From: Rhabdophis nuchalis
Taxonomy: Eukaryota > Chordata > Lepidosauria > Squamata > Natricidae
Length of the DNA: 64,000 nucleotides
Reading direction: 5' to 3'
Assembly: GCA_039707465.1 (NCBI GenBank)
Contig: CM077644.1
Location: 214,953,962-215,017,961 of the forward strand
Below, piece by piece: positions 11,831 to 23,346 of the stretch. Made by a program: the position numbers and the translations under genes. Below the pieces are notes generated by a model, which saw only the letters and a list, made by a program, of their open reading frames with translations, searched no databases and was not told the DNA's origin. Within the stretch, counting starts at the first letter, position 1. Each line of letters opens with the position of its first letter.

Positions 11831-12668
11831 CCGTATTTTTGGAGTATAAGATGCACCTTTTTTCCTCTAAAAAGAGGCTGAAAATCTGGGTGCATCTTAT
11901 ACATCAAATACAGCATTTTTTGCCTCCCGAAACCCTGCCTCTTCACCAAAATGGCCACGCGCATACCCTTATGGAGGCTTCCAGAGAGCTCCTGGGGGCT
12001 GGGGAGGGCAGAAATGAGCAAAAAACAAGGCGTTTGTGCTCCCCCAGCTCCCAGCAGCACTCTATAAGCCTCCATAAGGCTATGCATGCAATTCTTTTGA
12101 CCAAAAAAGTCCTGTTTTTGCGATAAATGTACCATTTTTTTGCTCATTTTTGACACACACCCCCGGGAGCACTCTGCAAGCCCCCCCAAGGCTATTCATG
12201 CCTTTTATTTGAAAAAAAAATGGGCCCATTTTCACAAAAAACGGGCCATTTGGGGGAAGTTTGCAAAGTGCAAAAAGGGTTTTTTTTCCCTTTTGGAAAG
12301 CTGTTTAGTTAGAGTGATTGATGAGAATTTTTCATTGGTCAAGTACTGTGCTTGCAGAAACAAAGATTTGTTCCAAAGGTGGTCAGTCATTTCCTTCTTC
12401 AGCACATGGGTAAGTACACCTGGAAATATCTATCTACCTACCTACCTACCTACCTACCTACCTACCTATCTACACTCTCTCTCCCCCTATCTACCTACTG
12501 TATTTCTCTCTCTCTCTCCCTCCCTCTCTCTACCTACCTACTCTCTCTCTCTCCCTACCTACCTACTGTATTTCTCTCTCTTTCTCTCCCTCTCTATCCC
12601 TACCTACTTTTTTAAAAAAATTGTGTGCATCTTATACTCTGGTGCATCTTATACTCCGAAAAATACGG
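11831..12668. mobile_element. Mariner-like MITE (CCGTATTTTTGGAGTATAAG)
   Basis: The left end CCGTATTTTTGGAGTATAAG and the right end CTTATACTCCGAAAAATACG are near-perfect inverted repeats flanked by TA on both sides (11829-11830 and 12669-12670). TA duplication plus a long terminal inverted repeat points to the Tc1/mariner group. The 838-bp interior has no transposase frame and contains a large CTAC/CTCT microsatellite. Relatives: 54327-55429 and 61614-61991. Confidence 0.75.
12432..12605. repeat. (CTAC)n/(CTCT)n compound microsatellite
   Basis: Runs of CTAC alternate with CT-rich runs, and a CTACTGTATTTCTCTCTC segment is repeated. It lies inside the mariner-like MITE 11831-12668. The open frames across it are compositional artefacts. 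Confidence 0.9.
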
Positions 12669-12670
12669 TA

Positions 12671-13382
12671 AGTGCAACATTACCGTGCAACATGTCACTG
12701 AAGATTTGTTTTCTGCATTCACACTTGGACATCTTTTCCAAAATTCTAAGTGAAATCAGTGACACGCCTGTGAAAGATTTCATCAGGACATTGCAACAAT
12801 AAAAAGTGCTGTCAGACCAATTGGAATCAATCTGTGCTGGATAACTGTTGTTGGACACTGCAACAAAAAGCATCGGATACTAAGTTCAAATTAAAATCAA
12901 CAGCAAAACACTTTTAGCCCTATAATGTCAGAAATATGTGTGGGCGTGAAAATCTCAGATCCAGCTTTGCCTCCTCTGCAGCCACTTAGCTTTAGTAAAA
13001 TGTACTGTTGTTAACAATGGACCTAAGAGTCTTGAATACATTATTGTCATTAAAAGTTAATTTCTCAATATTTCTACATGTTAGCCATTCTGACATATTT
13101 GTGTTCAGTTTGAAGGGGTCTATCATAATCAAGAAAAGTGAGGATATGTTAGTAGCCAATTGAATAAGTTTTTCTTTAAACATATATAAATTGGATTCTA
13201 AAGTAGAAACAGTCAAGTTGCTGGTATTTCTAAACCTTCATTCTATTCAACAAGATGTGTCAAAGAAAACTCTTGGAAAATGTTGTTTTTAGTTGTAATT
13301 GGTTACCAACGTGAGACAGATATTAACAGGAAAAAAATCTAGAGACAATTTCTTTTACTTTAAAAATGTACATCTCATTATG
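12671..13382. other. No feature seen
   Basis: Ordinary AT-rich sequence between two MITEs; no coding or repeat signature recognised. Confidence 0.45.
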
Positions 13383-13390
13383 GTTAAGAA

Positions 13391-13803
13391 CAGGGTGGGC
13401 TTCAAAAATTTCAGCAATGGGTTCTCTGCCCAGTTGCTGGATGCATGTGGCCATGGTGGGCGTGGCCTAATTGGCCTCCTGCACGGGGGAGGGGGGTGTT
13501 TTTGCCTTCCCCAGGCTCTGGAGGCTTTCCTCAAGCCTCTGGGAGGGTGAAAACTCTCCCCCCTCCCCAGGCTCCAGAGGCCCTTTCGGGCCTTCTGGAA
13601 CTTCCGAGAGGTCTGTTTTTCTCCCTCCCCAAGCCTGTGTGTGGGCCCTGCACTTACCTCACATCCATAATGGGCCACGTGGAGACTCCTGGGAGGGAGG
13701 GGAAGGGTGGGAGGGGCCAGACAGGGAATTTGGAAGTTCTCCGAACTGGCCACAACATTAGGTACAGGTTCTCCCAAACCTGGGTGAACTAGCCCCAACC
13801 CTA
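13391..13803 (+). mobile_element. hAT-type MITE with perfect 8-bp TSD
   Basis: Begins CAGGGTGGGCTTCAAAAATT and ends near GTGAACTAGCCCCAACCCTA. GTTAAGAA occurs immediately before (13383-13390) and after (13804-13811). The interior is GC-rich and non-coding despite open frames on both strands. Confidence 0.75.
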
Positions 13804-13828
13804 GTTAAGAAGGAGGTTTGATTTAACT

Positions 13829-14228
13829 CAGTGATGGCAAACCTTTTTTGGCTTGTGTGCCAAAAGTGGGGGGAGTGCACACCCATAATGCGTTGCACAC
13901 AACCCCAGTGCACATGCGTGCATGACCAGAGCTCCACCCCATTTTTGGTGTGCTTTTTTCACCCTCCCCAAGGCCTTCCGGAGCATGCAAAAAAGGCCCT
14001 AAAGGGAAACTGGAAGTCCATAACTTCCTGTTTGCCCATAGGGCCGGTTTTAGCTCTCCGGAGGCTACAAAGAAGCCTCTGGAGGACAAAAAATGGCTTC
14101 AAAAGCTGAAAACAGCTCACCAGCATGTCAATGAGTACTGGTCAGCTGACAGGGCAACGTTTCGGGTGCTCTGACAAATGGCTCCACGTGCCACCTGTGG
14201 CACATGTGCCATAGGTTCGCCATCATGG
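13829..14228 (+). mobile_element. hAT-type MITE (CAGTGATGGC..GCCATCACTG), perfect TSD
   Basis: Left end CAGTGATGGCAAACCTTTTT, right end CATAGGTTCGCCATCATGG, flanked by ATTTAACT at 13821-13828 and 14229-14236. It lies 25 bp after the preceding hAT element ends. Same family as 47679-48041, 19633-20147 and 56659-57001. Confidence 0.8.
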
Positions 14229-14236
14229 ATTTAACT

Positions 14237-15150
14237 GCTTCTTCAGAGGAGAAATTATTATGGAAGGGAGGATATACTAGTACTGCATATTATAGTATAA
14301 TTTTAACTATTCATGTACCTACCCCCCATCCCTCCAACTCACATGTGATCTGAGTTCAAACCTAGCTCTGTGGTGCTAAGACAGAACCAGAGAATATTGC
14401 AGCATGCTGCTATGTCTGATCCAGATCCGATAATCAAAGCCACTTATTTTTTTAAGTGGATTGTAACATATGAGTTATAAAGAGATGTAATCCATCATAA
14501 CATCTGATCCTAAATTTAATTACTAATCTTTTTAATGAGTTTAAAACATGGTCATTTACTTTAAAATAAATTCAACCTGTCCATGTTTTCCTTTCTTGCT
14601 CACTATATTGTAATAATGCATCTGTAGTCTGTGCCATGTGTTTTGGGGGTTACAGGAATGAGGAACTCCCTATAATTTCAATTTCAAATAGCTTTTTGAA
14701 GCTAATAATAAAAAGCTTCCTAAGCAGTTTAAGTCAGCAGCTGTTCTCTAGCGGATCAGACAGAATGGTCTGGTCTTGTACTGACAGCTGGTGCAAAACC
14801 ATATTTTTTAATATGGTATACACTTGAGTTTAGAACTCATAATACCCAAATTAACATAACTTATTTTATGAAGTAAATATCACTTCTTCTAACTCTAAGG
14901 CAAATCTAATAACTTAATTCATTAGGTGCAGTTAGCTTCAAGACACTTTATAGTGCAAAAGATTTCTCCAACATGGAAGTTATAACAAACAATTCAAGGC
15001 ACAGAACAATATAGAAGAAGGTACGGTTGTTGATAGATCAAGCATTTAAAATTAAATTGGCAAATCATCATTTGAAAGAAAATATATGAAATCAGGTTTA
15101 AAATATGTGCACAGTGCTGATCATCCCATTTCAGAAACAAATACAAAAAT
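14237..15150. other. No feature seen
   Basis: AT-rich sequence without recognisable coding or repeat content. Confidence 0.45.
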
Positions 15151-15159
15151 ATGGTACAG

Positions 15160-15378
15160 TGGTGCAGTGATTAGAGTGCAGGCTACTTCTGCTGACTTCC
15201 AGGTACCTGCAATTTGGCAGATCGAATCTCACCAGGCTCAAGGTTGGCTCAGCCTTCCATCCTTCCGAGGTGGGTAAAATGAGGACCCAATTGTTAGGGG
15301 CAATATGCTGACTCTAAACTACTTAGAGAAGGTTTTAATGCACTGTAAAGTGGTATATAAATCTAAGTGTTATTGCTA
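15160..15378 (+). mobile_element. Sauria-type SINE, nearly full length
   Basis: Head GGTGCAGTGATTAGAGTGCA with a B-box-like CAGATCGAATCTC, conserved body CAGCCTTCCATCCTTCCGAG and GTAAAATGAGGACCC, and a tail of GTGGTATATAAATCTAAGTG followed by TTATTGCT. It is mobilised in trans by LINE machinery and does not encode protein. Confidence 0.8.
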
Positions 15379-15579
15379 CAGAAAACAAATCGAGACAGTG
15401 AAGTACAGTAGTTGCTTTCCAAGAAAAGTCATAACGTTTGGTTAACTTTTCTGAAGTTGTTTTTTTTAATAATACAAATTCTTAATGACACATATTTCCT
15501 GTGTTGTACACTTTAATTTTAATTATACATAATTATATTAGGTATGGTCTATCTATTGTGTTAATTGTTAATTTTAGGT

Positions 15580-15655
15580 CAGTGTTTGTTAACCTTACCA
15601 ACATTAGGAGGTATGAACTTCAACTCCCAGAATTTCCAAGTCAACCAGCTGATTT
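15580..15655 (+). mobile_element. Fold-back hAT MITE fragment
   Basis: CAGTGTTTGTTAACCTTACC followed by GAACTTCAACTCCCAGAATT is the left arm of the same family as 5903-6008. The right arm is missing. Confidence 0.5.
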
Positions 15656-15659
15656 AAAT

Positions 15660-16211
15660 AATAGAATTGTGCATGTTTATTTATTGAAGGATAAATTCAG
15701 TATTTGGTGAAGTTCTTTTTCCTTACAGCTTTGTTACCATTTTTGTTTACTTTAAAGTATTAAAAGAGGTAAGAGGATAAATGATTGATGATTTATGAAT
15801 TAGAAAGTTAATTTCTACAGAATTATGATGTTTGTCACAATGTAAAATAAATGTGGAGAGGAAGACAGCAAAGGAAACTGTTTTGTGGTTTTAATGAGGT
15901 GGAAACTTTTTGGGTGGTGTTTAGTGCAAACTGTATTAACACAAACATTATCAGTAAAAATGGCTTAGAGATTTTACAAGCAAAACAAATCCTAAAGTAA
16001 ATAAATGGATTATAAACATTATATATGGTTCTTAGTCACAATTTATATGATGAAAGGTAAAGCTTCCCACAAATTGTGCTCGGTTCCTAGGGCTTCATAG
16101 TCCTCTCTGCTCACTTGTCTTTGCAACCAAATGGAAAAGGTTTGCTTTTGCATTCTTCAGGAATGTCCTTGGGACACCCCAGGCTCAAGTGCTTTCAATT
16201 TCCTAGTGTTT
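15660..16211. other. No feature seen
   Basis: AT-rich sequence with no coding or terminal-repeat signature. Confidence 0.4.
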
Positions 16212-16219
16212 CCATAGAT

Positions 16220-16583
16220 CAGGAGTGTCCTACTTGATTTCATTGAAGGCCACATCAGGGTTGTGTTTGACCTTGGGGGGAGGGGGGAGGTGTGTGGCCA
16301 GGGTGTGTATGTGGCCAGCTCAACATCACTCATTCTGGAGGTGCCTGTGGTTGCCCGAGAGCTCTGCTAGTGAATATGGACTCCCGAGCTCCGTTTTTGG
16401 CTGCGACAGCCTCCTGCAACCCTTTGCCAATGAAAACAGAGCTCGGGAGAGCCGCACACAGCTCTCCCAAGTTCCATTTTCACTGGCAGAGACACTGCAG
16501 GCCAGTCCTTCAGAGTTTCTAGGGCCAGATCTAAGCACCCCACAGGCTGGATCTGGCCCCCTGGCCTTGAGTTTGACACCCTT
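16220..16583 (+). mobile_element. hAT-type MITE (..TTTGACACCCCTG family)
   Basis: Begins CAGGAGTGTCCTACTTGATT and ends CTTGAGTTTGACACCCTT. CCATAGAT (16212-16219) and CCATAGAA (16584-16591) match at 7 of 8. Other copies: 18440-18839, 24904-25260 and 33856-34236. Confidence 0.75.
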
Positions 16584-16663
16584 CCATAGAACACCCAAGA
16601 ACTAGGTGAGTCCAACTTCTATCTTTTTGAGATTACCCAAGAGTACCTAGCTATTACAACAGA

Positions 16664-17376
16664 CAGGTATTCCTCGACTTACAACCAATGGTTTAGTGAC
16701 CCTTCAAAATCATAATGGCATTACGACCATTACAGCATCCCCATGGTCATGAGATCAAAATTCAGGCTCATAGCAACTGGAATGTATTCATGACAGTTGC
16801 ACTATCCTGGATTCATGTGGTCACTATTGGTAGCCTTCCCAGCCGGCTTCCAACAAGCAAAGTCAATGGGAAAAACCAGATTCACTTAAGAAACACATGA
16901 TTTATTTAACTACAGTGACTGTCAGAATACTCATGGCGACAAGATCAGCCAATGAATAGGCATAGAAACTAAATCAGCCAATGAGGGGCTGTTTAGAAAC
17001 TGAAACAGTATTTGCTGGAGGCAGTTAGGCACCTGGGCGTGGCTTAGTCCAACTGTTCTGAATTAAGCTCTGAATTGAAACCAATTTCTTCTCTGCCTGT
17101 GTTTTGCCTGTAACTACTACCACGTTGGAGAATCCACTATTGGCATCGTACATTTACTCATGTGTTGTTATGTATATAAAGAAGTTAATGAATCCTGGTG
17201 AATCAGTTACTTGTGTGTACTTTCCAGATTTGATTAATGCAACAAACTCTGACAGTGACTCCCTTAAAAAGAGTAGCAAAAAAAGTCATAAAATGGGACA
17301 TAACTCACTTAACAACTGTCTTGCTTAGCAATGCAAATTTTGCATTTAATTGTGATAGTAAAACAAGGACTGCATG
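16664..17376 (+). mobile_element. Tigger-like MITE split by a solo LTR
   Basis: Starts CAGGTATTCCTCGACTTACA and carries the family motifs CCCATGGTCATGAGATC and AACTGTCTTGCTTAGCAA. The right end near ACAAGGACTGCATG is decayed. A 335-bp LTR with its own TSD lies at 16920-17254. Confidence 0.65.
16920..17254 (+). mobile_element. Solo LTR with 5-bp TSD
   Basis: The segment begins TGTCAG and ends CTGACA (TG..CA with a 6-bp inverted terminus) and is flanked by GTGAC at 16915-16919 and 17255-17259. Inside are two CCAAT-type motifs (AGCCAATGAATAGG and AGCCAATGAGG) and a TATATAAAG box near 17173, as expected for an LTR promoter. No internal retroelement sequence adjoins it, so it is a solo LTR left by recombination. 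A diverged second copy lies near 54430-54697. The superfamily (ERV, Gypsy or other) cannot be told from the LTR alone. Confidence 0.75.
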
Positions 17377-17452
17377 TGATAAGTTGGGACGTATTCTACC
17401 TCCAGACCTAGAGGAAAAAGAATGAAAAGAATGATGCAAGGAACATTGCTTA

Positions 17453-17740
17453 CAATGTACATACCAGTATACCCTGGTACGGGTATACCGGTGCCTGCTG
17501 GGAGCACCAGGTACCATTCCAGAGGGCCTGCCTGCCCGCCCACTCTCCTTATCTCTATTTGAGCTGATTGGGGCATTTGCGCATGCGCACAGAGCATACG
17601 GAGCCTGCACAATGCTCTGCCGAGCAGCTGGAGGGTTGCGAGCGGTTGGGTATGCACGTGCGCGATGCGCGTCTGCATGTGGTGGATGCCCAGCCCTGTT
17701 GCAGCGTACTGGTGGCAATGGGAGCTGGAACCCACCACTG
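17453..17740 (-). mobile_element. hAT-type MITE, GC-rich
   Basis: Read on the minus strand it starts CAGTGGTGGGTTCCAGCTCC, like 29025-29350. The flanks ATTGCTTA (17445-17452) and GTTGCTTA (17741-17748) match at 7 of 8. The interior is rich in CpG and TGCGCATGCGC-like motifs. Confidence 0.7.
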
Positions 17741-17748
17741 GTTGCTTA

Positions 17749-18431
17749 AGGATCTTCACAAGACACAGAAATCTCCTTTTAAAAGGGTAGCTCTCTAGAC
17801 CACACAGTTCACAAACTAGCATTTAGCATGTCACTAATTGTGGGGAATGTATTGTGGCAGAGTTTTCAAACTTTGCAATAAATAAAGTGAATTTTGTAAT
17901 GACTCCCTGTAAATTAAACAAATTGTTCAATGTTATAAAATCAAAGCATTTATGGAAAATAAGCAGAAAAAAGAAATCTAACACATTTTAAACCCTATTT
18001 TAATTGGCTTACTTTTGCATAATCTGTAAAATCTGACTTTCATTTTCTAATGCTTCCTTACCTTAAATTAGCTTCCGTTAAAGTGCGCCAGCAGGCTGTG
18101 CGTTGCTTTTGGCACTCTCCGCCTGTGCAATTGCCTTAAGCGAACAGGCCCCCTTATTTCTCTTCTGTCATCTCCTCTTCAGAGTGAGAGTCAGGTCAGA
18201 GAGTCTGAGTTATGTGTACCATTCTAACTGAATTACTCCACTTTTGAAGGGCAAATGCAGTGACTTTAGAAAACAGAAACTATACTGTAGTTTAGAATTA
18301 AATTGGTAGTTCTGCTCAAAGAGGATAAGAAACAAGTCACTCTTTTCTTCCACACGCTTTTATAGAATCTGTGCACATGCGCACATGCGCATGCACACAC
18401 ACACAAAGCTAGGATGTTCCTCATTACTATG
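17749..18431. other. No feature seen
   Basis: AT-rich sequence with a short CA/GCGCATG-rich tract at about 18372-18405. No coding signature. Confidence 0.4.
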
Positions 18432-18439
18432 TTCTAAAG

Positions 18440-18839
18440 CAGGAGTGTCAAACTTGATTTCATTGAGGGCCGCATCATGGTTGTGTTTGACTTCGAGGGG
18501 TCGAGGTGGGCATTGCTGGGGTGGGCATGGCCAGCTCGCCGTCATTCGGCATCAGGGGTGCTTGTGATGGCCCAAGTGCTCTGCCAGTGAAAATGGGCTC
18601 CTGAGCTCCGTTTTTGGCTGTGATGGCCTCCTGCAACTCTCTGCCAATGAAAACAGAGCTCGGAATGGCCTGAGGATTGCAGGAGGTTGTCATAGCCAAA
18701 AACGGAGCTTGGGAGCTGGTTTTCACTGGCCGAGGCACTGTGAACCAATCCTTTGCTGTTTCCAGTTAGGTCCGGCGGGTCAGATCTAAGCACCCAGCGG
18801 GCCAGATCTGACCTTTGTGCCTTGAGTTTGACACCCCTA
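18440..18839 (+). mobile_element. hAT-type MITE (..TTTGACACCCCT family)
   Basis: Begins CAGGAGTGTCAAACTTGATT and ends CTTGAGTTTGACACCCCTA. An internal inverted duplication repeats the AAAACGGAGCT / AGCTCCGTTTTTGG module. The flanking octamers no longer match, so the TSD is lost or the end is eroded. Confidence 0.65.
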
Positions 18840-19504
18840 CCTATCTTTAGATAGCTCTATAGATATCTGTTCTTTCTATCTGAGAAAAAGGAGTAATTAG
18901 TTTGTTTTCTCACACAAGTTCTTGAGAGATATGTTTATCTTTTTAATGTTTCATATCTCATAAAAGGAATGTCACATATGCATGATCCTTCAATTTAGCA
19001 AATATATTGCAGTGGGGGGAGGATCTTACTCATAATTTCTAATTTACCTTTAGCAGTGTTCAATACTGCATTTTAATTAGCAAATGGATGAATGCAACTA
19101 TATTCCCAAAATCTAATGATTATGCTGAATGTGCTTTACCCTGCCTTTGGCTCAAGAATTTTGTGATGAGAGTTCTTGAGAGAGAGCATCTTATATTGGC
19201 CGTGAACAAAACTACTTCTCAAATTACAACTTCTTGTTTAGCTGGACAGACACTCTCTGGTGGGTTTTACATATGATGCTATGCCACTATTTAACCATCT
19301 CTTCCTGAATAAACCCTTATTGTCTGGGTCTGCACAATGCACAATGCAAAGATGCAAAGCATGGCAGGATGAAACCAAACTAGCCATATTGATGTGTGAA
19401 TCCACTTCTAGTCTCCAAACTAGCCAAGAAAATAAAAGCCAGAGGGAAAAACCTAAGAATAACAAAACAACAGAGTTGGAAGGAAACTGGGCAGTCTTCT
19501 AGTT

Positions 19505-19593
19505 CAGAGTTGTCACGCCATTTAAGCGAAGGGGGGGAAAAGTTGCAATACATCATGTGACAACAATGTGATGCCGTAAGTTTGACACCCCTG
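19505..19593 (+). mobile_element. 89-bp hAT MITE
   Basis: CAGAGTTGTCACGCC to GTAAGTTTGACACCCCTG, flanked by TTCTAGTT (19497-19504) and TTCTAGTC (19594-19601), 7 of 8 matching. Same family as 56465-56590. Confidence 0.75.
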
Positions 19594-19632
19594 TTCTAGT
19601 CCAACCCCTTGCTCAGGCAGGAAGCACTATAC

Positions 19633-20147
19633 TAGTGATGGCTAACTTATTTGTCCTCGCTTGCCCTCACCCATAATGCAATGCACATGTGAACCTCCCC
19701 ATGCCCCTGTGTATGCATGCACCACCCACCCTGTGGTCCCCACACACAATCATTTGTGATCCCCTGCCCCATTTTAGGCCTAGCAGGCCTCCCTGAAGCC
19801 TCCTAGGACCAAAATCAGGGCCCAAGGGGGCGCCGCACTCCCCCAGCCCATTTTGGGTTTAGCAGGCCTCCCTGAAGCCTCCTGGGACCATAAATGGGGG
19901 CCAGGATTGTGCATCGTACACATCTGCATTCCCCACCCCCATGCATGCACACTCCCCCCCCGCACATGCACACATATCTCCTGCATGGGCCCTCCCCTTG
20001 CCCATGTGTGGCAGAGACCTGAAAATTAGCTGGCCATCAGCAGGTGTGGATGCATGCATCGTAGAGCTGAGCTGGGGCACATGCCCGCAGAGGGCTCCAC
20101 ATGCCATCTGTGGCATGCGTGCCATAAGTTCGCGGTAAGTATCACGG
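19633..20147 (+). mobile_element. hAT-type MITE (CAGTGATGGC family), diverged
   Basis: Left end TAGTGATGGCTAACTTAT and right end GCCATAAGTTCGCGGTAAGT. CACTATAC and TAATATAC flank it, 6 of 8 matching. The interior contains a tandem duplication: two copies of AGCAGGCCTCCCTGAAGCCT about 74 bp apart (about 19785 and 19859). Confidence 0.65.
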
Positions 20148-20204
20148 TAATATACCATTTCAGACAAATGGCTGTCCAATCTCTTTTTTAAAACATTCCG
20201 CTTC

Positions 20205-22165
20205 TCTTTTTTTTTCCCTTCATAGTGATGTGATTCAACATGGGCTGGAATTCTTGTGAATACCTTATAATTCTGGTGAAGTGAACCTTTTCCTTCCATG
20301 ACTTCTGGCCGCGATAATTTATGCAATCCTACTCATACTATTTTCTTTACCAGGAAGTTAATAGCGATCTAGTCTAAAAGGATGCAGATAATGCTAAAGT
20401 GGATGGGGGCTGAGCCACTGTCTACTCATAATCGTAGGGGTGGGGGGGAGGAGACATATGCTGAACAGCCATGGAATGCTTGAATAATGGTTATGAACAG
20501 ATGATGGCTCTTTTCTCTCTGCCAATCAACAAAGAAGAGCAGGCAGATGTTTGAAAATTAAGGAAGAAAGGGAAAAATGAGACAAAATTGGTGGAATGTG
20601 TAGAATGGAGGATGCACATTCCTATATTATTTAACATATAATTTTTAAATTAGCATATTTAGGTTATATATTAGGTTTTATTTGTCTTCTTTCCACTTTC
20701 TGCATTTTAGAGTTCAATGGCTATTAGCCTTGATGACGGTGATTTACCTCTGAAAGCCACCTGCTGGACACTAATGGGCTTCCTTGTGCAGTGAGTTGAC
20801 ACTGTGAAAACAGACTTGAGGACTAGACAGTCCAGAGATCCAATTCTGTAAAGCGCTGCTTATATTCATCTTCCTATTTTATTACATGCAGGCAGAAACT
20901 AATAATCAGGATACACATTCTTAACTAAGCTGTTCTTTATCTTACATCACTAGATAGGATCAGCTTTAGTTCATACTAAAAAGCTGTGTCAGTTTCTAAT
21001 TGCATTTATAGGATTAGGTCTTGCATCTGTTTATGATTAATGATATCAATCAATAAAGTGAAGTCATCTATTTAAATTAATTGCAAGTTCAGGTCCTCAA
21101 GTATAATTATTTCCACATCAATGTTTTGTTTTAAGTAGCAAATCAATTATCTGAAACCTTATAAAGGTAGAGTTATCAAATATGTTTTTGCTATCACTAT
21201 GAAGTTGGGAAGAGATTTTTATATATTTTATAATTTACTCATTTTTTTATTTCTTTGTACATTCTTTTTAATCTCTTTCTGAGTTTAGTTTGTATTCATT
21301 TTTACTGCTCTAATTAAAATCTTAATAAAAATTGTGAAAATGATTGTCTGATTTTTAGTTAAAAACTTTATAAATTATAATCCTTATAATCCATTTAGAT
21401 CCCTCGTCTCTGTCCCATTCACAATTCAGATAAAATAACAAAACAGGTTGGTTAGGTCAGGATTTTTTTAATTATTATTTTACAAAGTGTAAACAAGGGA
21501 GCTGTGATCAAAGGCCTTGCCATTCTTAGTCTGCAACCTTATAATGACAATTGAATAAACATATTTAACATTTCACAGGCATCTCTCTTTTCTACCCAGT
21601 GCCAAATAATTTTTCATTTATTACAGAAGACATAGAAAAAGCATCTTTGCTTCACAGCCCTGCAGTTATATTATTTCCAATGTTGCTTGCCAACATTCTT
21701 TTGTAATTGCTAGTTATGGGATATAACCTACACGAATCAGAGAAGTACGGTACTTTTTTGGAGTAAAAATATTTTCCTTTCAATCAGCATGATCTATAGT
21801 CATTTGGGTTTGGATGTTTGGATTAAACTCAATCTACTCAGTAGAATTAAATCAGCTTATATTTCAGGTATTTTTGGCACAACTGTCTGATGGATTTCAG
21901 CCAAGAGATCATGTGGACATTTTACTTATGGAATGTTAGGTTAGGGAATGCATTCATGGAAAAGGCTATCTCAACTTCCTTAAGATGGATTTCATGTTTC
22001 CCAAACTTTCCCCAGAAGGGTTTTAAAGGGTCTGCTTTAAGTCAGTTTGGTATATTAAACCTACTGAACAAACATATGACCCAACTTAGCCTATTTTGTG
22101 AGAGTTGCAATTTTTTATACTTGAAAATTCTGTTATTCACGAGCCACTGAAATATTCTCCTATAA
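20205..22165. other. AT-rich stretch, no gene seen
   Basis: Nearly 2 kb without a supported coding or repeat signature. A partial mariner-like end (GTACGGTACTTTTTTGGAGT) lies at about 21747. Otherwise nothing is recognisable. Confidence 0.45.
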
Positions 22166-22173
22166 GACATTAT

Positions 22174-22460
22174 AAAGGCGTTCCTTGACTTATGAGTGGT
22201 TGCTGAACAACAGTTCAAAATTATAAACTACTTGAAAAAGAGCAATTAACAGCTAGAGCCAAAATTTCAGTGATTGCCCCCCCCAGGTCATGTGACTCCA
22301 CTTCATGCACTAGGCACAATTGCATTTATGAATGTTTGCAATGTCCTGCAGTCACGTAACTGCATTTTACTATTGTTTTGCTGAAAACCAGCACTACTGG
22401 TTTTTGACAAAACTGTGCCATAGTGCATAAGGAGTAGCTTAATAACTGTCCCCAAAATAC
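22174..22460 (+). mobile_element. Tigger-like MITE, eroded
   Basis: AAGGCGTTCCTTGACTTATG and TTGCATTTATGAATGTTTGC match the family of 28641-29019, and the end dissolves near 22460. The half-L1 element is inserted just downstream. Confidence 0.45.
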
Positions 22461-22480
22461 TCATAAAATTGAATTCTAGG

Positions 22481-23346
22481 GCTTCCGGTTCCGGCTCCTG
22501 CGGCGACGGGCGAGCCTAGCGCTCGCTCGCCGCTTTGTTTCTTCTTCTGCCCCCCAACGGGGGCGAGACTCCTCTTGTTTGAGGGTCTCCCGTAGGGCCG
22601 GCTCGTCGGGGGGCGCGCCCCCCACGGCGGTGGAGGAAGCGGCTCCCGGCGCGGCTCAGGTGAGGGAGAACATGCTAGCGGGGGGTTTTCCCTTCGCCCA
22701 AGGAAGACGGCGCCATTCACAATTATGAGGAGGGCTGATCGGCTCAGTCAGAAGGACTCCCGAGGCTTCAGCTGCGAGGAGAGAGTGAGTCTTTAAAAAA
22801 CTTTTTTTTCCTGCTGCCAGCCAGACTGAACGGACTGGGAGGGGGGTGTTTATTTTTAAAAAAACCCCCCTCGGATTTAAGCGGCATGTTAAAATGGCTT
22901 CTCTGCAAAGGGAAAGCGGAAACTTTCACTCCGGACGGTCTCTAACAAGGGAAAGTGGAATGTGACTTTTTGCAACATTGTTTCTAGGTCTGGCTGAGTT
23001 TAAAAAAATTCTTTTTTTGCTACTCTCTCCCTCTGGCTGAGATGGGCGGTGGAAGTGGCTTCTCTTTGTCCCTGCCTGATTATTTCAACTAAGGAAAATT
23101 TCCAGCGTCTCTTTGAAAGCAGGACTCTCTCTGGATTTTTGGAAAAAAAAAATTTCTTGATGGATTTGTGATTTCTTCTTTGGAATACCTTCGTTATTAC
23201 TATTTGCTGACTTGGGAAATTGTGTCTCTTTTGGTTTCTGAATTGTTTGCAACTTCACGGCCCTGAACTGAACTGAGCTCCTGATCTGCCCCACCAGCCC
23301 CACCCGGAAAACGCCATCTTGGTGGCAGTGACTCTAACTTTTAACC
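22481..23346 (+). promoter_or_regulatory. Putative L1-type 5' UTR / internal promoter
   Basis: The first 240 bp are strongly CpG-rich in an AT-rich neighbourhood (GCGGCGACGGGCGAGC, GGCTCGTCGGGGGGCGCGCC), as expected of an L1 internal promoter. The remainder is T-rich with several short upstream ATGs. ORF1 starts at CCATGG (23345-23350), a good initiation context. No experimental start site can be read from sequence. Confidence 0.5.

Larger units (their letters stand above)
19455..20200 (-). mobile_element. CR1 LINE 3' end, antisense, hit by two hAT MITEs
   Basis: The minus strand reads the CR1 3' UTR, GACAGCCATTTGTCTGAAAT then GGACTAGAAGAC and TTCCAACTCTG, as at 44600-44700 but broken in two places. 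Removing the MITEs at 19505-19593 and 19633-20147 restores a continuous CR1 tail. Confidence 0.75.

Noticed and set aside
12140..12802. 220-codon open frame
   Set aside because: Crosses the CTAC/CT microsatellite and the end of a MITE; the YLPT-type repeat is compositional.
22439..22720. Minus-strand 93-codon Pro/Arg-rich frame as a gene
   Set aside because: Reverse frame of the CpG-rich L1 leader.
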